Part shown: positions 1-9,959 of the stretch, piece after piece
Numbering within the stretch: the first letter of the stretch is position 1
Layout of the letters: each line of letters begins with the position of its first letter
NCBI GenBank assembly: GCA_028571685.1
Contig: CM053141.1
Span: 131,716,833-131,780,832 of the forward strand
Length of the DNA: 64,000 bases
Origin: Heterohyrax brucei
Taxonomy: Eukaryota; Chordata; Mammalia; Hyracoidea; Procaviidae
Direction: 5' to 3'
The notes under the pieces: generated by a model
Seen by the model: only the letters and a program-made list of their open reading frames with translations
Database searches by the model: none
What the model was told of the DNA's origin: nothing
Position numbers and translations under genes: made by a program

Positions 1-647
1 TTCTACATACAGGGGAGGACCTATTATTGTGTAAAGGGGCATTATGATTCACACCTAAAATTGTCTTTATTACAAAATGCCACCAAATAAGCATTGAATG
101 GTCTTGTTTGAGCCATCTGAGTTGAATGGTATTACCTAAAATAAGGTTCTTTCTGGTTCCCTGATTCCCTACATTTTAATATGGAAGAGAAAACAGTGCA
201 ATCCATTACCAGCACTTTGTAATCTGCCAGGTATAAAAATACAATAGAACAAAATGACCAATTACACTGGCGGAGGCTCTAGGCCAAGATTCACCGAGTG
301 ATCTTTAGACCCATGCTCAGCGTTCTGTGTCACAAGGGCCCTTCTAGCTATTGCTCCCAGGAGAATAGGCACAGAGATTTTCAATAAGCTGAAAACATCA
401 GTAATGGATTGTAAATTAAGTAGAAAAAAATGGTGCATGCACTGCTTTTATCGATATAAAGTTTAGTTTAAATTTAGACTGGGAATTATTCTGCACTATT
501 CCCCCATTTCTGGAAAGAGGAGACAGAACTATTCTTGTCGCTTGTGGGGTTAATTATGCAATGTAGCCGTGGGCTACCTAAATGACCCTTTGTTTAAGAC
601 CTAGGTAACAGGATTTTAGAGGCTTCTGCACATGCCTAGACTTACTT
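1..647. other. Single-copy non-coding DNA
   Basis: I recognise no repeat or gene here. The stretch is AT-rich, has no long open frame, and ends where the first AfroSINE begins. Confidence 0.5.
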
Positions 648-806
648 GGAAACCCTAGTGGCATAGTGGTTGAGTGCTACAGCTGCTAAACAGAAGATCA
701 GCAGTTTGAATCCACTAGGTGCTCCTTGGAAACTCAATGGGGCAGTTCTACTCTGTCCTACAGGGTTGCTAAGAGTTGGTGTTGACTCAATGGCAATGAG
801 TTTAGA
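648..806 (+). repeat. AfroSINE, near full length
   Basis: The copy starts with the family's opening motif (GGAAACCCTAGTGGCATAG). A tRNA-like head follows, with a box-B-like stretch (AGTTTGAATCC) near 697-710, then the body GGGGCAGTTCTACTCTGTCC and the tail around TTGACTCAATGGCAATGAG. AfroSINEs are afrotherian tRNA-derived elements mobilised by a LINE partner. The box B is mutated from GGTTCGA, so internal Pol III promotion is unlikely. Orientation follows head-to-tail order. Confidence 0.85.
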
Positions 807-974
807 GACTTACTGGGACCCGTATGTGAAAATAAGAATTCTTTCACTCTAGAGAGCTCATCGCAGTTGGCAGCTGAACTAAAGACTTCCACAAAGGTTG
901 TTAAGAAATAACAGAAAGTCCTTCTGGGGAGTCACACACTACTCCACCAATTATACTAGTCTACATGAGGAGAA

Positions 975-1832
975 AGCAGCTCTGATAGTGCAGTGGTTAA
1001 GCACTGACTACTAACTGAAAAGTCAATGATTTTGTTACGGGACAAAACTCTGGGTTCTTGCTACCTCCTGTGAAACCACTTTCTGAAGCAGAAGCTTGAG
1101 TAAGTGCTCAAAAGTTTTATTTGCAAGCCAGCATTGCAAAGAGACAGGGGGCATTCTTGACTTCAAAGCCTGTCTGAATTTGTCAGGCAAGGTCTGGGTT
1201 TTTAAACGGAGCGGCTACGTGCTGTTGTAGGGGTAAACATGTGGGCAGTTGGGGGTGTGTGGACGTCGACTGGAAAGAGGTTAACTGGGTGAAAGTCAAT
1301 TGCATAGAGGTCAACTGCTTCCCAACCTTGCAGGCCATCACTGACCATCAAGGAAAACAAAGTGGTGCTAGATGCCATCTGGCCAACAATCTGAAAGAAG
1401 TATGCTCAAACACAAGTTACTTCCCTGTCCTCCCTGGCCTCTTGCTTGATTCTTTTGTCATTGGTTAGAGCCCAATTATCAAGACTAGGCATTATTTATA
1501 GCCTATAGTTTACTAAATACATGGTGGTGCCTCTGAGAGCCCTGCCATAGCATTGTTACCTGGGGCTTGTGGAATGTGGAGGTCATATTTTCCCTGTGAG
1601 TTGGGGGTGATGTGAAACAATGTGTCTTAGGCCCTCAATCTTAGGTCCACCCCACCCCACCCCAGCTCCCTTTAGCCTCTGATTTCAACTTGAACCTATC
1701 AGTTATTTCTTATGAGAAAGACATGACAGTCTCTTCTGTAAAAATCACAGGCTTAGAAACCCTATGGGGCAGTTCTACCATGTCCTACAGGGTCACTATG
1801 AGTCAAACTGACTCTTTGGATTTTTTTTTTTC
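975..1832 (+). repeat. AfroSINE split by an LTR insertion
   Basis: The head (about 975-1032) reads through GTGCAGTGGTTAAGCACTG and stops in the box-B region. The rest resumes at 1681 with TTGAACC, then GAGAAAGACATGACAGTC, CCCTATGGGGCAG and a T-rich end near 1832. The middle matches the longer AfroSINE variant with an extra ~40-bp block. The 648 bp between the halves is an ERV-type LTR flanked by GATTT on both sides, so the SINE was there first. Confidence 0.7.
1033..1680 (-). mobile_element. ERV-type solo LTR inside an AfroSINE
   Basis: The plus-strand left edge is TGTTACGGG, the reverse complement of a usual LTR end (CCCGTAACA). An AATAAA signal on the minus strand lies at 1116-1121, and a TATA-like TTTAAAA lies about 80 bp upstream of it near 1197-1205. 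GATTT at 1028-1032 and at 1681-1685 is a candidate 5-bp target duplication. The far end does not read as a clean CA terminus, so that border could be off by a few bases or mutated. The start resembles the element at 58,396. No coding region is attached. Confidence 0.55.
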
Positions 1833-1939
1833 CTAATGGGGAGAGTACTTGATTTGCAGGGAAAATGGGTTGGGGAAAGAGTCTGCATCTTAATGGATAA
1901 ATTAGAATTATTGCTTTTTCCTATAATCAGGAGCTGGAA

Positions 1940-2092
1940 AACCCAAACCCACTGCAATCAAGTCAATTCCAACTCATAGCTACCCTATAGGACACAGTAG
2001 AACTGCTCCATAGAGTGTCCAAGGAGCACCTAGTGGATTTGAACCACAGACCTTCTGTCTGGAAGATGTAGCACTTAACCACTATTTCACCA
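1940..2092 (-). repeat. AfroSINE, antisense
   Basis: Read on the plus strand it begins at the SINE tail (CCCAAACCCACTGCAATCAAG), runs through CTATAGGACACAGTAGAACT, and ends at the head (TAGCACTTAACCACTATTTC). It is nearly complete. The B-box region is intact in outline (GGATTTGAACC on the plus strand). Confidence 0.85.
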
Positions 2093-2298
2093 GAAGCAGG
2101 AACGGTGATCATTTTCCCCCTTGAAGTTAAATGAGAAAATAGAATATTAAGAAAATATATTACAAACATTGAAGAGTGGTGTTCTGAGGAAAGGGGAAAT
2201 TAGGATGTTATCCCTGTTTGAAAACCTGTTATATCTGTCCTTGCTCCAAAAAAAAGACAACGGAAGGAGACAAAAGACAGATTTGTCATAGTGCAGCC

Positions 2299-3237
2299 TG
2301 TTATTGTTAGTTGCTATCGAGTTGATTCTGACTCCCAGGAACCCTAATATACCACAGAATGAAATACTACATTGTGCTGTGCTGCCATCACAATTATTGT
2401 TATTCTTGAGCCTTTTGTTGTAGCCACTGTATCAATCTCTCTCAGAGAACTTGTCTGTTCTTCTGACAGTCCACGGTATATTCAGTACTCTTTGCCAACA
2501 CTAATTCAAAGGCATCAGTTCTTCTTTGATCATCCTTGTATCCATTGTCCACCTTTCACATGTGTATGAGACAACTGAAAATAACCTCGTGTGGATCATG
2601 TGCACGTTAGCCACCAAACTGACATCTTTCCTTTTCAACACTTTAAAAAAATCTTTTGCAGCAGATTTTCCCAGTGCAGTTTGTCTGCTGATTTCTTGAC
2701 TGTTGCATCCATGGATGTTGACTACAGATCCAAATAAAATGAAATCCTTAAAATGTCAATCCTTTCTTCATTCATCATGATGTTGCTTGTTGGTTCAGCT
2801 GTGAGGATTTTTGTTTTCTTTATGTAAAAATCTAATCCACACAAGAAGCTGTAGTTTTTGATCTTCCTCAAGTGCTTCAAGTCCTCTACACTTTCAGCAA
2901 GAAAGGTTGTTTTCTGCAAATCACAGATTGTTTGAGTCTTCTTCCGATTCTCATGCCTCATTCTCCACATAGTTCAGATTCTCTAGTTATTTACTCAGTG
3001 TACAAAATGAATGAGTATAGTAAAAGTTGCAACCTTGGGTACAGATTTCTTGACTTTAAAAAGTGTGATACCCTCTTGCTTTGTTTGAACAACTGCATCT
3101 TTGTCTGTGTACAGGTTTCACACAAGGACAATTAAGTGTTCTAGAATTCCCGTTCTTCACAATGTAGTCCATAATTTGTTGTGGTCTATATGGTTGGAAA
3201 ATCTTTGCATATTCAATAAAATACAGGTAAATAGCAG
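2299..3237 (-). mobile_element. RTE1-type LINE fragment, antisense (RT and 3' end)
   Basis: The left edge carries the RTE 3' terminus (TTATTGTTAGTTGCTATCGAG), which RTE shares with AfroSINE tails. Moving right, it passes through the C-terminal part of the RTE polyprotein. The minus-strand frame at 2722-2970 reads SVEDLKHLRKIKNYSF and FYIKKTKILTAEPTSNIM, matching the region just after the RT catalytic motif in RTE/BovB proteins. Stops and indels break the frame. The right end, near 3237, lies in the RT domain. This is a 5'-truncated dead copy. Confidence 0.8.
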
Positions 3238-3245
3238 CAAGTACT

Positions 3246-3280
3246 GCTATTGTTTAAGTCATGTTTTCTTAAACAATAGC
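3246..3280. other. Perfect 13-bp inverted repeat, 9-nt loop
   Basis: GCTATTGTTTAAG at 3246-3258 is exactly reverse-complemented at 3268-3280, separated by nine bases. It lies just past the 5' end of the RTE copy. The stem is AT-rich, there is no adjacent gene, and no function is implied. Confidence 0.8.
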
Positions 3281-4204
3281 TGGGCTTAGTCACTGTACTA
3301 AGTACTATCCGAGCCAAGAGAACTGCCCACTGGGCAAAGAAACTTAACCATGAGAATGTGTATGTATACTGCTGTGAACACCAGAGACTAAGCTGGCGTC
3401 AGATAACCCATGACAAAAAACAGCAGACCAGAGACTCTATAATGTATTCCAGAAAATCTAACTATTTATCCTACTAGGGAGTGAGTGCTTGAATGTTGAC
3501 TACAGACAGCAGATGGCTGGATGACGACGAATCAGAGGCAGTAGTCACCAATAAAGCAGTTGTCTACCACCAAGTAAAGAGATATTCACTCTTTATAATC
3601 TTTCCTGTCCTTAATTAGCTAGGGGGAAAAAAAATGCATCCACAAAAAGGATCATGAATACTGTGCTTTTCCTTGGATACGGGATTAGAGGTTTTAAACA
3701 CACTATACAAAATTCCATTAACCAAACATAACCAGAAAAAGATGGGCTCAATTAGGATTTTCTGGAAAACAGGGAATGGATTTCAATAGGATTCAAAAGC
3801 ACGGCTGAAAGAATAGAAAATTTATCCATTTCATGCAAAGAGTTGAACTTTTTCAATAAATCAGTCCAACAGTATCCTGAAGAAAGAAGACTTGGAAACT
3901 TAACAATTGCAGTAGAAATTCTCCCTCTAGCTTACAGAATGAGAAAATCACAATGTAACATGAGCATGGCTCATTAACTTAATAGAAAAGCAGCTAAAAA
4001 TTCCATATTCCAGTTTTTTTTCCCTTATCCTAGTTCTATCTATATATATCAAGTGGTTTACACGAAAATGCATCAGTTGATTCAGATTGGGATCCCTATT
4101 AACCATGAATGCTTTAGTTTGGCAGTCTCCAGAGGGAAAGAATGGGTTATGGGACACTACTGAATTATAGGTGCCCTATAATTTCATGTCTGTGAATTGG
4201 ATAT
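3281..4204. other. Single-copy non-coding DNA
   Basis: No repeat family or credible coding frame is recognised. It contains an A8 run near 3626 and a short T run near 4014. It lies between the RTE fragment and the first MaLR-like LTR. Confidence 0.45.
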
Positions 4205-4729
4205 TGTTTTAGTCAGCTAGGGCTGCTCTAACAGAAATACCACAGAGTGGATGGCTTTGACAAAGGAAGGTTTATTCTTATATAGTCTGGTAGGCTACAA
4301 TTCCATATGCAGGGTGTCTGCTCCTGGGGAAGGCTTTTCCCTTTGTTGGCTCTGGAGGAAAGTCTGGTATTGCGTCAGTCTTTGTCCAGGGAGCATCTTG
4401 GCACAGAAACCTCAGGTCTGAAGGATGTGCTCTTCTCCTGGTGCTGCTTGCTTGATGGTACGAGGTTCCCAATTCTCTGCCTTCTTCTCTTTCCTTTTAT
4501 CTCCTGCAGGATGAAAGGATTAAGGATGGGGCAAGCCATGCTCCAGGGAAACTCCCTTTACAGTAGAGCAAGGAGGTAATCCTATGAAAGGATTTACGGC
4601 CGCACTCTAATCCTTTAACACACAGCATAGGAAAACCACCAAATGGAGGACAGTCACAAGATACCGGGAATCACGGCCCAGTCACATGGCTACACATATT
4701 TTTGGGTGGACACAACTCAATCCATGACA
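4205..4729 (-). mobile_element. MaLR-like solo LTR
   Basis: This 525-bp element starts TGTTTTAGTCAGC and ends TCCATGACA. On the minus strand it begins TGTCATGGATTGAGTTGTGTCC, the hallmark opening of MLT/MST-type MaLR LTRs, and it ends with the family's GCAGCCCTAGCTGACTAAAACA-like terminus. The flanks GATAT (4200-4204) and GATAC (4730-4734) match at four of five bases, as expected for an old 5-bp target duplication. Seven more copies of the same family occur in this window. It has no internal region and no reading frame. Confidence 0.85.
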
Positions 4730-5107
4730 GATACATAACCCCAAATTCATGTAGCTAGACCAGAAGCCTGTATGTCCCCTTATGGATCTTACATAGACCA
4801 ATACATCTATTTAAACATCCTATATCGAGTATGTAAGGTCAAGAAGAATTTCAGGTAGCCCTATTTTGGCTAGAGGTGGAGTAGAAAGGAAAATGTCCAA
4901 GATATTACTGTTCTGGGCATAGGTTTTGGGAGCCAATTCTTTCAACTCCTTCACAATTATGGTTTACATACAGCTTTGGACAGAGATCAACGACATTCTA
5001 GATTTACCTCAATATTTTGCATCACTGCAGTAATTCAAGAGACAAGAACTTTTCAGAGTTTCCAGTACACAGTTAAAAAAGAAGAAGAAAAAGAAAATTC
5101 TTGCCTT
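4730..5107. other. Single-copy non-coding DNA
   Basis: No repeat or gene was recognised. A purine-rich AAGAAGAAGAAAAAG stretch near 5080-5096 leads into a degraded SINE. Confidence 0.4.
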
Positions 5108-5268
5108 GGAGTTGATTCTGACTCATGACAATTTCATGTGCCTCAGAGTAAAACTGTGATCCATAAGGATTTAAATGGCTGATTTTGGGGAAATGAGTTG
5201 TCTTTCTTCCAAGACGCCTCTGCGCATTTCTGTTAAAAAGTCAACTGAATCAACCATTTGCACCACTA
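5108..5268 (-). repeat. Degraded AfroSINE variant, antisense
   Basis: GTTGATTCTGACTCATGACAA and the later GATCCATAAGG...GGCTGATTTT block match the long-bodied AfroSINE variant, also seen antisense at 60,563 and 56,495. The head region (CACCACTAGGGG near 5264) is barely readable. Divergence is high. Confidence 0.5.
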
Positions 5269-8200
5269 GGGGATTTCTCCAGGATTCACTCTTGTAAACT
5301 CTCTAGTGGAAAGATAGGTTATCCCACATCAAATTATTGATATTGACAGAACACCAGACTCCTCACATGGCCTAAAATAGACAAGTGTTACTAACAACGG
5401 TAGCTTAAAAAGGAAGCTGCTTATTATTTTTACTTGTACAGATAATGTTTTTCTATGAATGTTTGAGTTAAATAGGCCACGATAATTCAATTTGTGCCTT
5501 CGAAAAGGGAAGGTGCACAACAGCATGAACTCTAAAGTTGAGTTCAGAATTTGGGGATTATTAGTCTTACAAACACACTTCAAATGATGATCTAAGTCAT
5601 TGTCTACACACCTGAGGCTTAATAGCTATTAAGACGCAAATAAACTTCCCTAAAAGGTTTCAGGTCTGGAGAACATAATTGGAATTAGTTTGCACGAAAA
5701 ACAAAGAGAGAATGTAAATGTCTGTGACTGAGGGATTTACTGAACAAGTGGATTGATAGGCTAAATTGATTGTTGAATGTCAGTCAGGAAAGGATCTGCT
5801 TTCTTGGAGATTTCTAGTCATAGCTTTAATACAGACTTCAGTGGAAGTGAAACAAAAAGTAGAAGTTGCTTTGTAGTTCTTAGGTAATAAAAGAATACAA
5901 AATAATCATGTGTATAGGAAACCTCATAGCTGAGACTGTCAGAATTACAGAGGCCAGCACCTGCATAATGTAGGCAATACTTTCTAAAATTACAATGAAG
6001 TTCCAAGTGCAGAGTATTTGGACTGAAGCCACAACCATAACATAGTTTGAAAACAGAGGATGATACAGTAGTCTACTTTGCCCTTACATTTTGATCATAC
6101 AACCAACCCAATTATTACTCTTGAAATTTACAATAAAAGGAAAAACTTATAATTAAATGTGTATATTTTATTTAATTCATATGTTGTTTTTCTGCATGAC
6201 TATCTATAAGCAAGTTTAGGATAGTACATCATTTTATTTTTGTTTTTTATTTTTATTGCTTAAGATACTGTATTAAGTCTATTTCCTTGATGTGTTGTGC
6301 AAACTACCTGGATGTCCAGGAGTTAATGAAATAAAAAAAAAAAAATTTTAAAAATTGGAAGATTCCATCTGTATGTTTTGTTAATTAGATAGCACTGTGG
6401 GTACTTGCAATCTGCGTACATTGCTTTGAACTAAATTTGTCTTTACATCTGGAAAATTCTTGATCACACATTGATCTAAAGGGAGCCACTTAGCTTCTCT
6501 GTGTCAGAATCCTCTGTATAATTTTTAATAAGCACACATTTGACTGAATCCCTGAAGTGCCTTTTTTGCCATATTCTTTCTTCAAATTGATGTCCTCACA
6601 TAATAATTCAAGCACTGAATTCATTCCACTGCCAAATGAAGTGTTTTTTTTTTTTTTTTTTTCTTTTCTCTTTATAAGAATTCTTTTCACAACTGTCAGG
6701 CAGTGGGAAAGCTTGCTGAGCAAGTGGAGGCAAAACTTTAAGAAATGATGATGTATATCACTTCAGTTGATGTTTTCTATTTCTAATATTCTTATTTTTC
6801 CTCCTTATTCCTTCTGGACTGTGACTCTATACAGACAAAAATTTCTAATCTTGAACTTCGACTTCTACCCTTATCTCGTCTCACACGGGGCATGTTAATC
6901 AAAATATGAATGTATGGACTGGAGTCACTGAAATAGCAAGAGAGATTAAAAGTCTGTGTTAGAACGACGCAAACTTAAATGCTTTTTTAAATACCATTTT
7001 AAAACTTCATTTCTACTATAGTGTACTTTTAACATTTGTAGATTTCTCCACTTTTTATGACCCTATATTGTTATGAGATTTTTGGAAAAAGCTTCATTAG
7101 GGTCTGTGTAATATAAGTAAACATATTTGTAGCTACATTCTATGATATGAATTTTTTTTTTATTTTATAGTGAGCATTTTGTGTTTTACATATGGATTTC
7201 AGCTACACAGATTTTTACCATTAAAAACTGAACGTATTTTTCCCCCAGTACTGAAGACATTTGGAATTTTCCCCTCATTCATGTACTGCTCATTAGTCCA
7301 CGTATTTATCGGGCGTGTGATGGTGAACAAGAGTCCGCTCACATCTTGAGGAACACCAAACTGACTAAGCAGGTACTTCTTTCTAAGAGAATGTAGTCTG
7401 ATGACAGGTGACAACGGCACATGCAGTTGCTTTAAACATGATTAGTATTACAACAAATGTAAGCAGTAACTTTTATAGAACTAGGAAGAGATACACTACT
7501 TTTACTTATAGCACGTAGGGAAAGATCTCAGACAACGTGTGAGAGCCAATGGGCTAAGGGCTGCAGACACGATACACAGGGAAGGGGAGCACGAATCATG
7601 TCCGGAAGCAGCGCTTTGTGCAAATTAACTAGATTGCTGTGCATGGTTTCATGATAGACTTGGACATGGAGTAATTCATGTTGGAAGCTAGCTAAGAGGA
7701 AATATAACTGGAAGAATGAATGCGCGTTTGTTTAGAGCTAATTAAACCCTATATGCAGTAAATCATTTTTTATTTTCATTACGAATAACTATCTGTTAGC
7801 TTTGGGTATAAAATTTCAACAAAGAGATGAATTTCAGAGAGATTAACCAAAGTCATCTATGTAGAAAGGGATAAACTTAAAATTAAACTCAGTGGAAAGA
7901 ATTAACAAATATTTACTGATTAGTATCTGTGCCCCAAACATCTGCTAACTCATGGCCCATACAGTTACACTATACGAGTAAAGGACACTGATTTCCAAGA
8001 TGAGTTATTTTTGCTTTATGTTAACATAAATGCAAAGTAAGTACTAGTGTGATTAGGTCTGAGATTTAGAAAGATAATTGTAGCAGGTAGTCTCTTGGAT
8101 AATGACGGATAAGCAGGGATTAAGAATTAACAGTTCACTGTGGTAGATCAGGCAGAAGATAATCATTATTTTAAGCAGATTAGTACTTGTGATTTTCTTT

Positions 8201-8276
8201 GTATAGAGTAGAACTGAGAGACGTTAGGACAAAGACTTAAAAGAAAGTAGGTAGTGTAGGGAAATCTTTGATGTAG
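5269..8276. other. Long mostly single-copy stretch
   Basis: This 3-kb block has no element I can name with confidence. It holds an A13 run (6333-6345) preceded by AATGAAATAA, which could be the tail of an old retrocopy but has no recognisable body. It also holds a T19 run (6644-6662) and a T10 run near 7152. The minus-strand frame at 7199-7420 looks more protein-like than its neighbours but is not recognised (see findings). Confidence 0.45.
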
Positions 8277-8347
8277 TGAGCACCTTTTACATGCCAGGTA
8301 TTTTAGGTACATTATCTCACTTAAATTCTCAGAATAGCTCCATTCCT
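8277..8347 (-). repeat. MIR fragment, antisense
   Basis: TTTTACATGCCAGGTATTTT followed by a TTATCTCACTTAAATTCTCA block matches the 3' part of MIR read in reverse (small old tRNA-SINE shared by mammals). The fragment is short and diverged. Confidence 0.55.
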
Positions 8348-8956
8348 TCATTGGCTCAGTTAGCACATGCTTGTAATGTTTTGTAAGGAACAGGAGATGT
8401 GATAAGGTATTAAAATGTAGTCCCGGTTATCAAAGAGTTTAGAGTGTAATTGAGGGTACAGTTATTTCTTTTCACAAATGCGGCAACCTTAGATCAAGAG
8501 AGCTTATCTCCTCTGAATTCACATACTGTCTTAGCTTTATGGTGCCACCTTCCAGAGTCTTAGACTTCTTTTCTCATATCTATGCTAAGGAAGTCCAGTA
8601 TCTTCAATTATTCATAAAAGGTCATTGTGGCATACCAACTTCAAGGAGGTATGTAAGTAGACAGTCGGGACTGTTTCCAGATGTAGTCAGAACACTGACT
8701 CTCAGTTCATGAGTGGGCGAGATCATGACCGTAAATTCTTCCCTGTCCACCAGATAGTCTGCTTCACACTCCAGTCCAAGACTCTGAAAATCCATTCAAA
8801 CGTAATCATCTGGGTTTTGCCGGTACAACTTAACCAATTACTGAAATTCTTTTGCCATGTCAGCTATTTTGCCCTTGGAAAAGGACTTTATTTCACCCCT
8901 TCTGTGATAAGATACGAAACCATTTTCTTGGAGGCAGACTGGTACATGCCTAGAAG

Positions 8957-8971
8957 AGAACAAATGGCATC
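8957..8971 (+). repeat. Target-site duplication of the full-length L1 (3' side)
   Basis: AGAACAAATGGCATC lies directly before the T-run that marks the L1 3' end. The partner at 16,429-16,443 is AGAACAAGCAGCATC. Twelve of fifteen bases match, and the three differences are all transitions, consistent with an old true duplication. Confidence 0.75.
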
Positions 8972-9959
8972 TTTTTTTTTTTAAATTTGTTGAGTGAAAG
9001 TATACAGTCTGGTTTAAATTTGCATACCCACCTATGTGCAGCTGCTACTGCTCTCATTGCCCAGTGACAGCACACTCCTTCTTTCTGTTTCGTACAAGTC
9101 ATATCCTCCTAACAATCCCCTGTCCCCTCTTCTCCACCCTCTTTACTCCCCTCTTGTAAGAGGCCAGTAGGACGACATCCTATAGATGCATAGAACCATA
9201 AAGTGCACACATGACACGGTCACTGTTTGTCACTGAGTGCAATCCATTCCTGTCCAAGAAGTTGACCTCAGTAATGATTTATGATCAAGGGCAGCATTGC
9301 GTCTAGGGGCCATGTTCCCATGGGAACCCCCAGGCCTTCAGATCATTAATTGCAGTCTTTTAGTGGAGTTCTCAGGGTGCACCCCTTTTTATTCTCGTAT
9401 TGCCACTGGAACTCAACTTCATGAGCCCCATCACGGTTGTCACTGGAGATGGCCAGGCACCATCCGGTTCTGGTTGCACGTTCAGGTAGTCACCCATTCA
9501 CATGGGTCTTTCTGTCTTCTGGATTCTCTTTCCCCCATGTTGATTTTGTCCTTGGTGATCATCTGTTCCTGCTGAGTTGGGACCATCTGCTGTACCTCAG
9601 ATGGCAGCTTGCTAGCTTTTAAGAATCCAGACACCACTCACCAATACAGGGTGGAGGAGATTCCCTTAGCAATAGGCTAGTTATGCTAATTGGCCATACT
9701 GTCCCATGAGAGCATGGTCCCTGGATGCCTACCACTGCTACTCTGTCCTTTCTATATTGGGTTAAGATCTGAAGAATTTTCAGGTTGTATTGAAGTCCAG
9801 TTACACTGATCGTCTTTCTAATGTGTGCTGTCACTGATTTCAACCAAATTTCTATCAACTATCTAATCAATAATGAACCATCACCCTTTTTCCCTTCCTC
9901 CCTTCCCTCCCCTGCAGCCATCAGAGTCTTTTCTTCTGTACATGAGTCTGTTTTCAAGT
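8972..9959 (-). other. L1 3' UTR
   Basis: This is about 1 kb of non-coding L1 3' UTR. It includes the pyrimidine-rich strip near 9,100-9,160 and the block CAGGCACCATCCGGTTCTGG near 9,450. The copy at 63,133-63,725 shares this 3' UTR, so both belong to the same L1 subfamily. The copies at 32.5, 40.2 and 46.7 kb are related but different, and those at 21.0 and 55.6 kb are more distant. Confidence 0.75.

Noticed and set aside
6290..6345. A13 run after AATGAAATAA as a processed pseudogene tail
   Set aside because: No recognisable gene-derived body upstream and no flanking duplication found.
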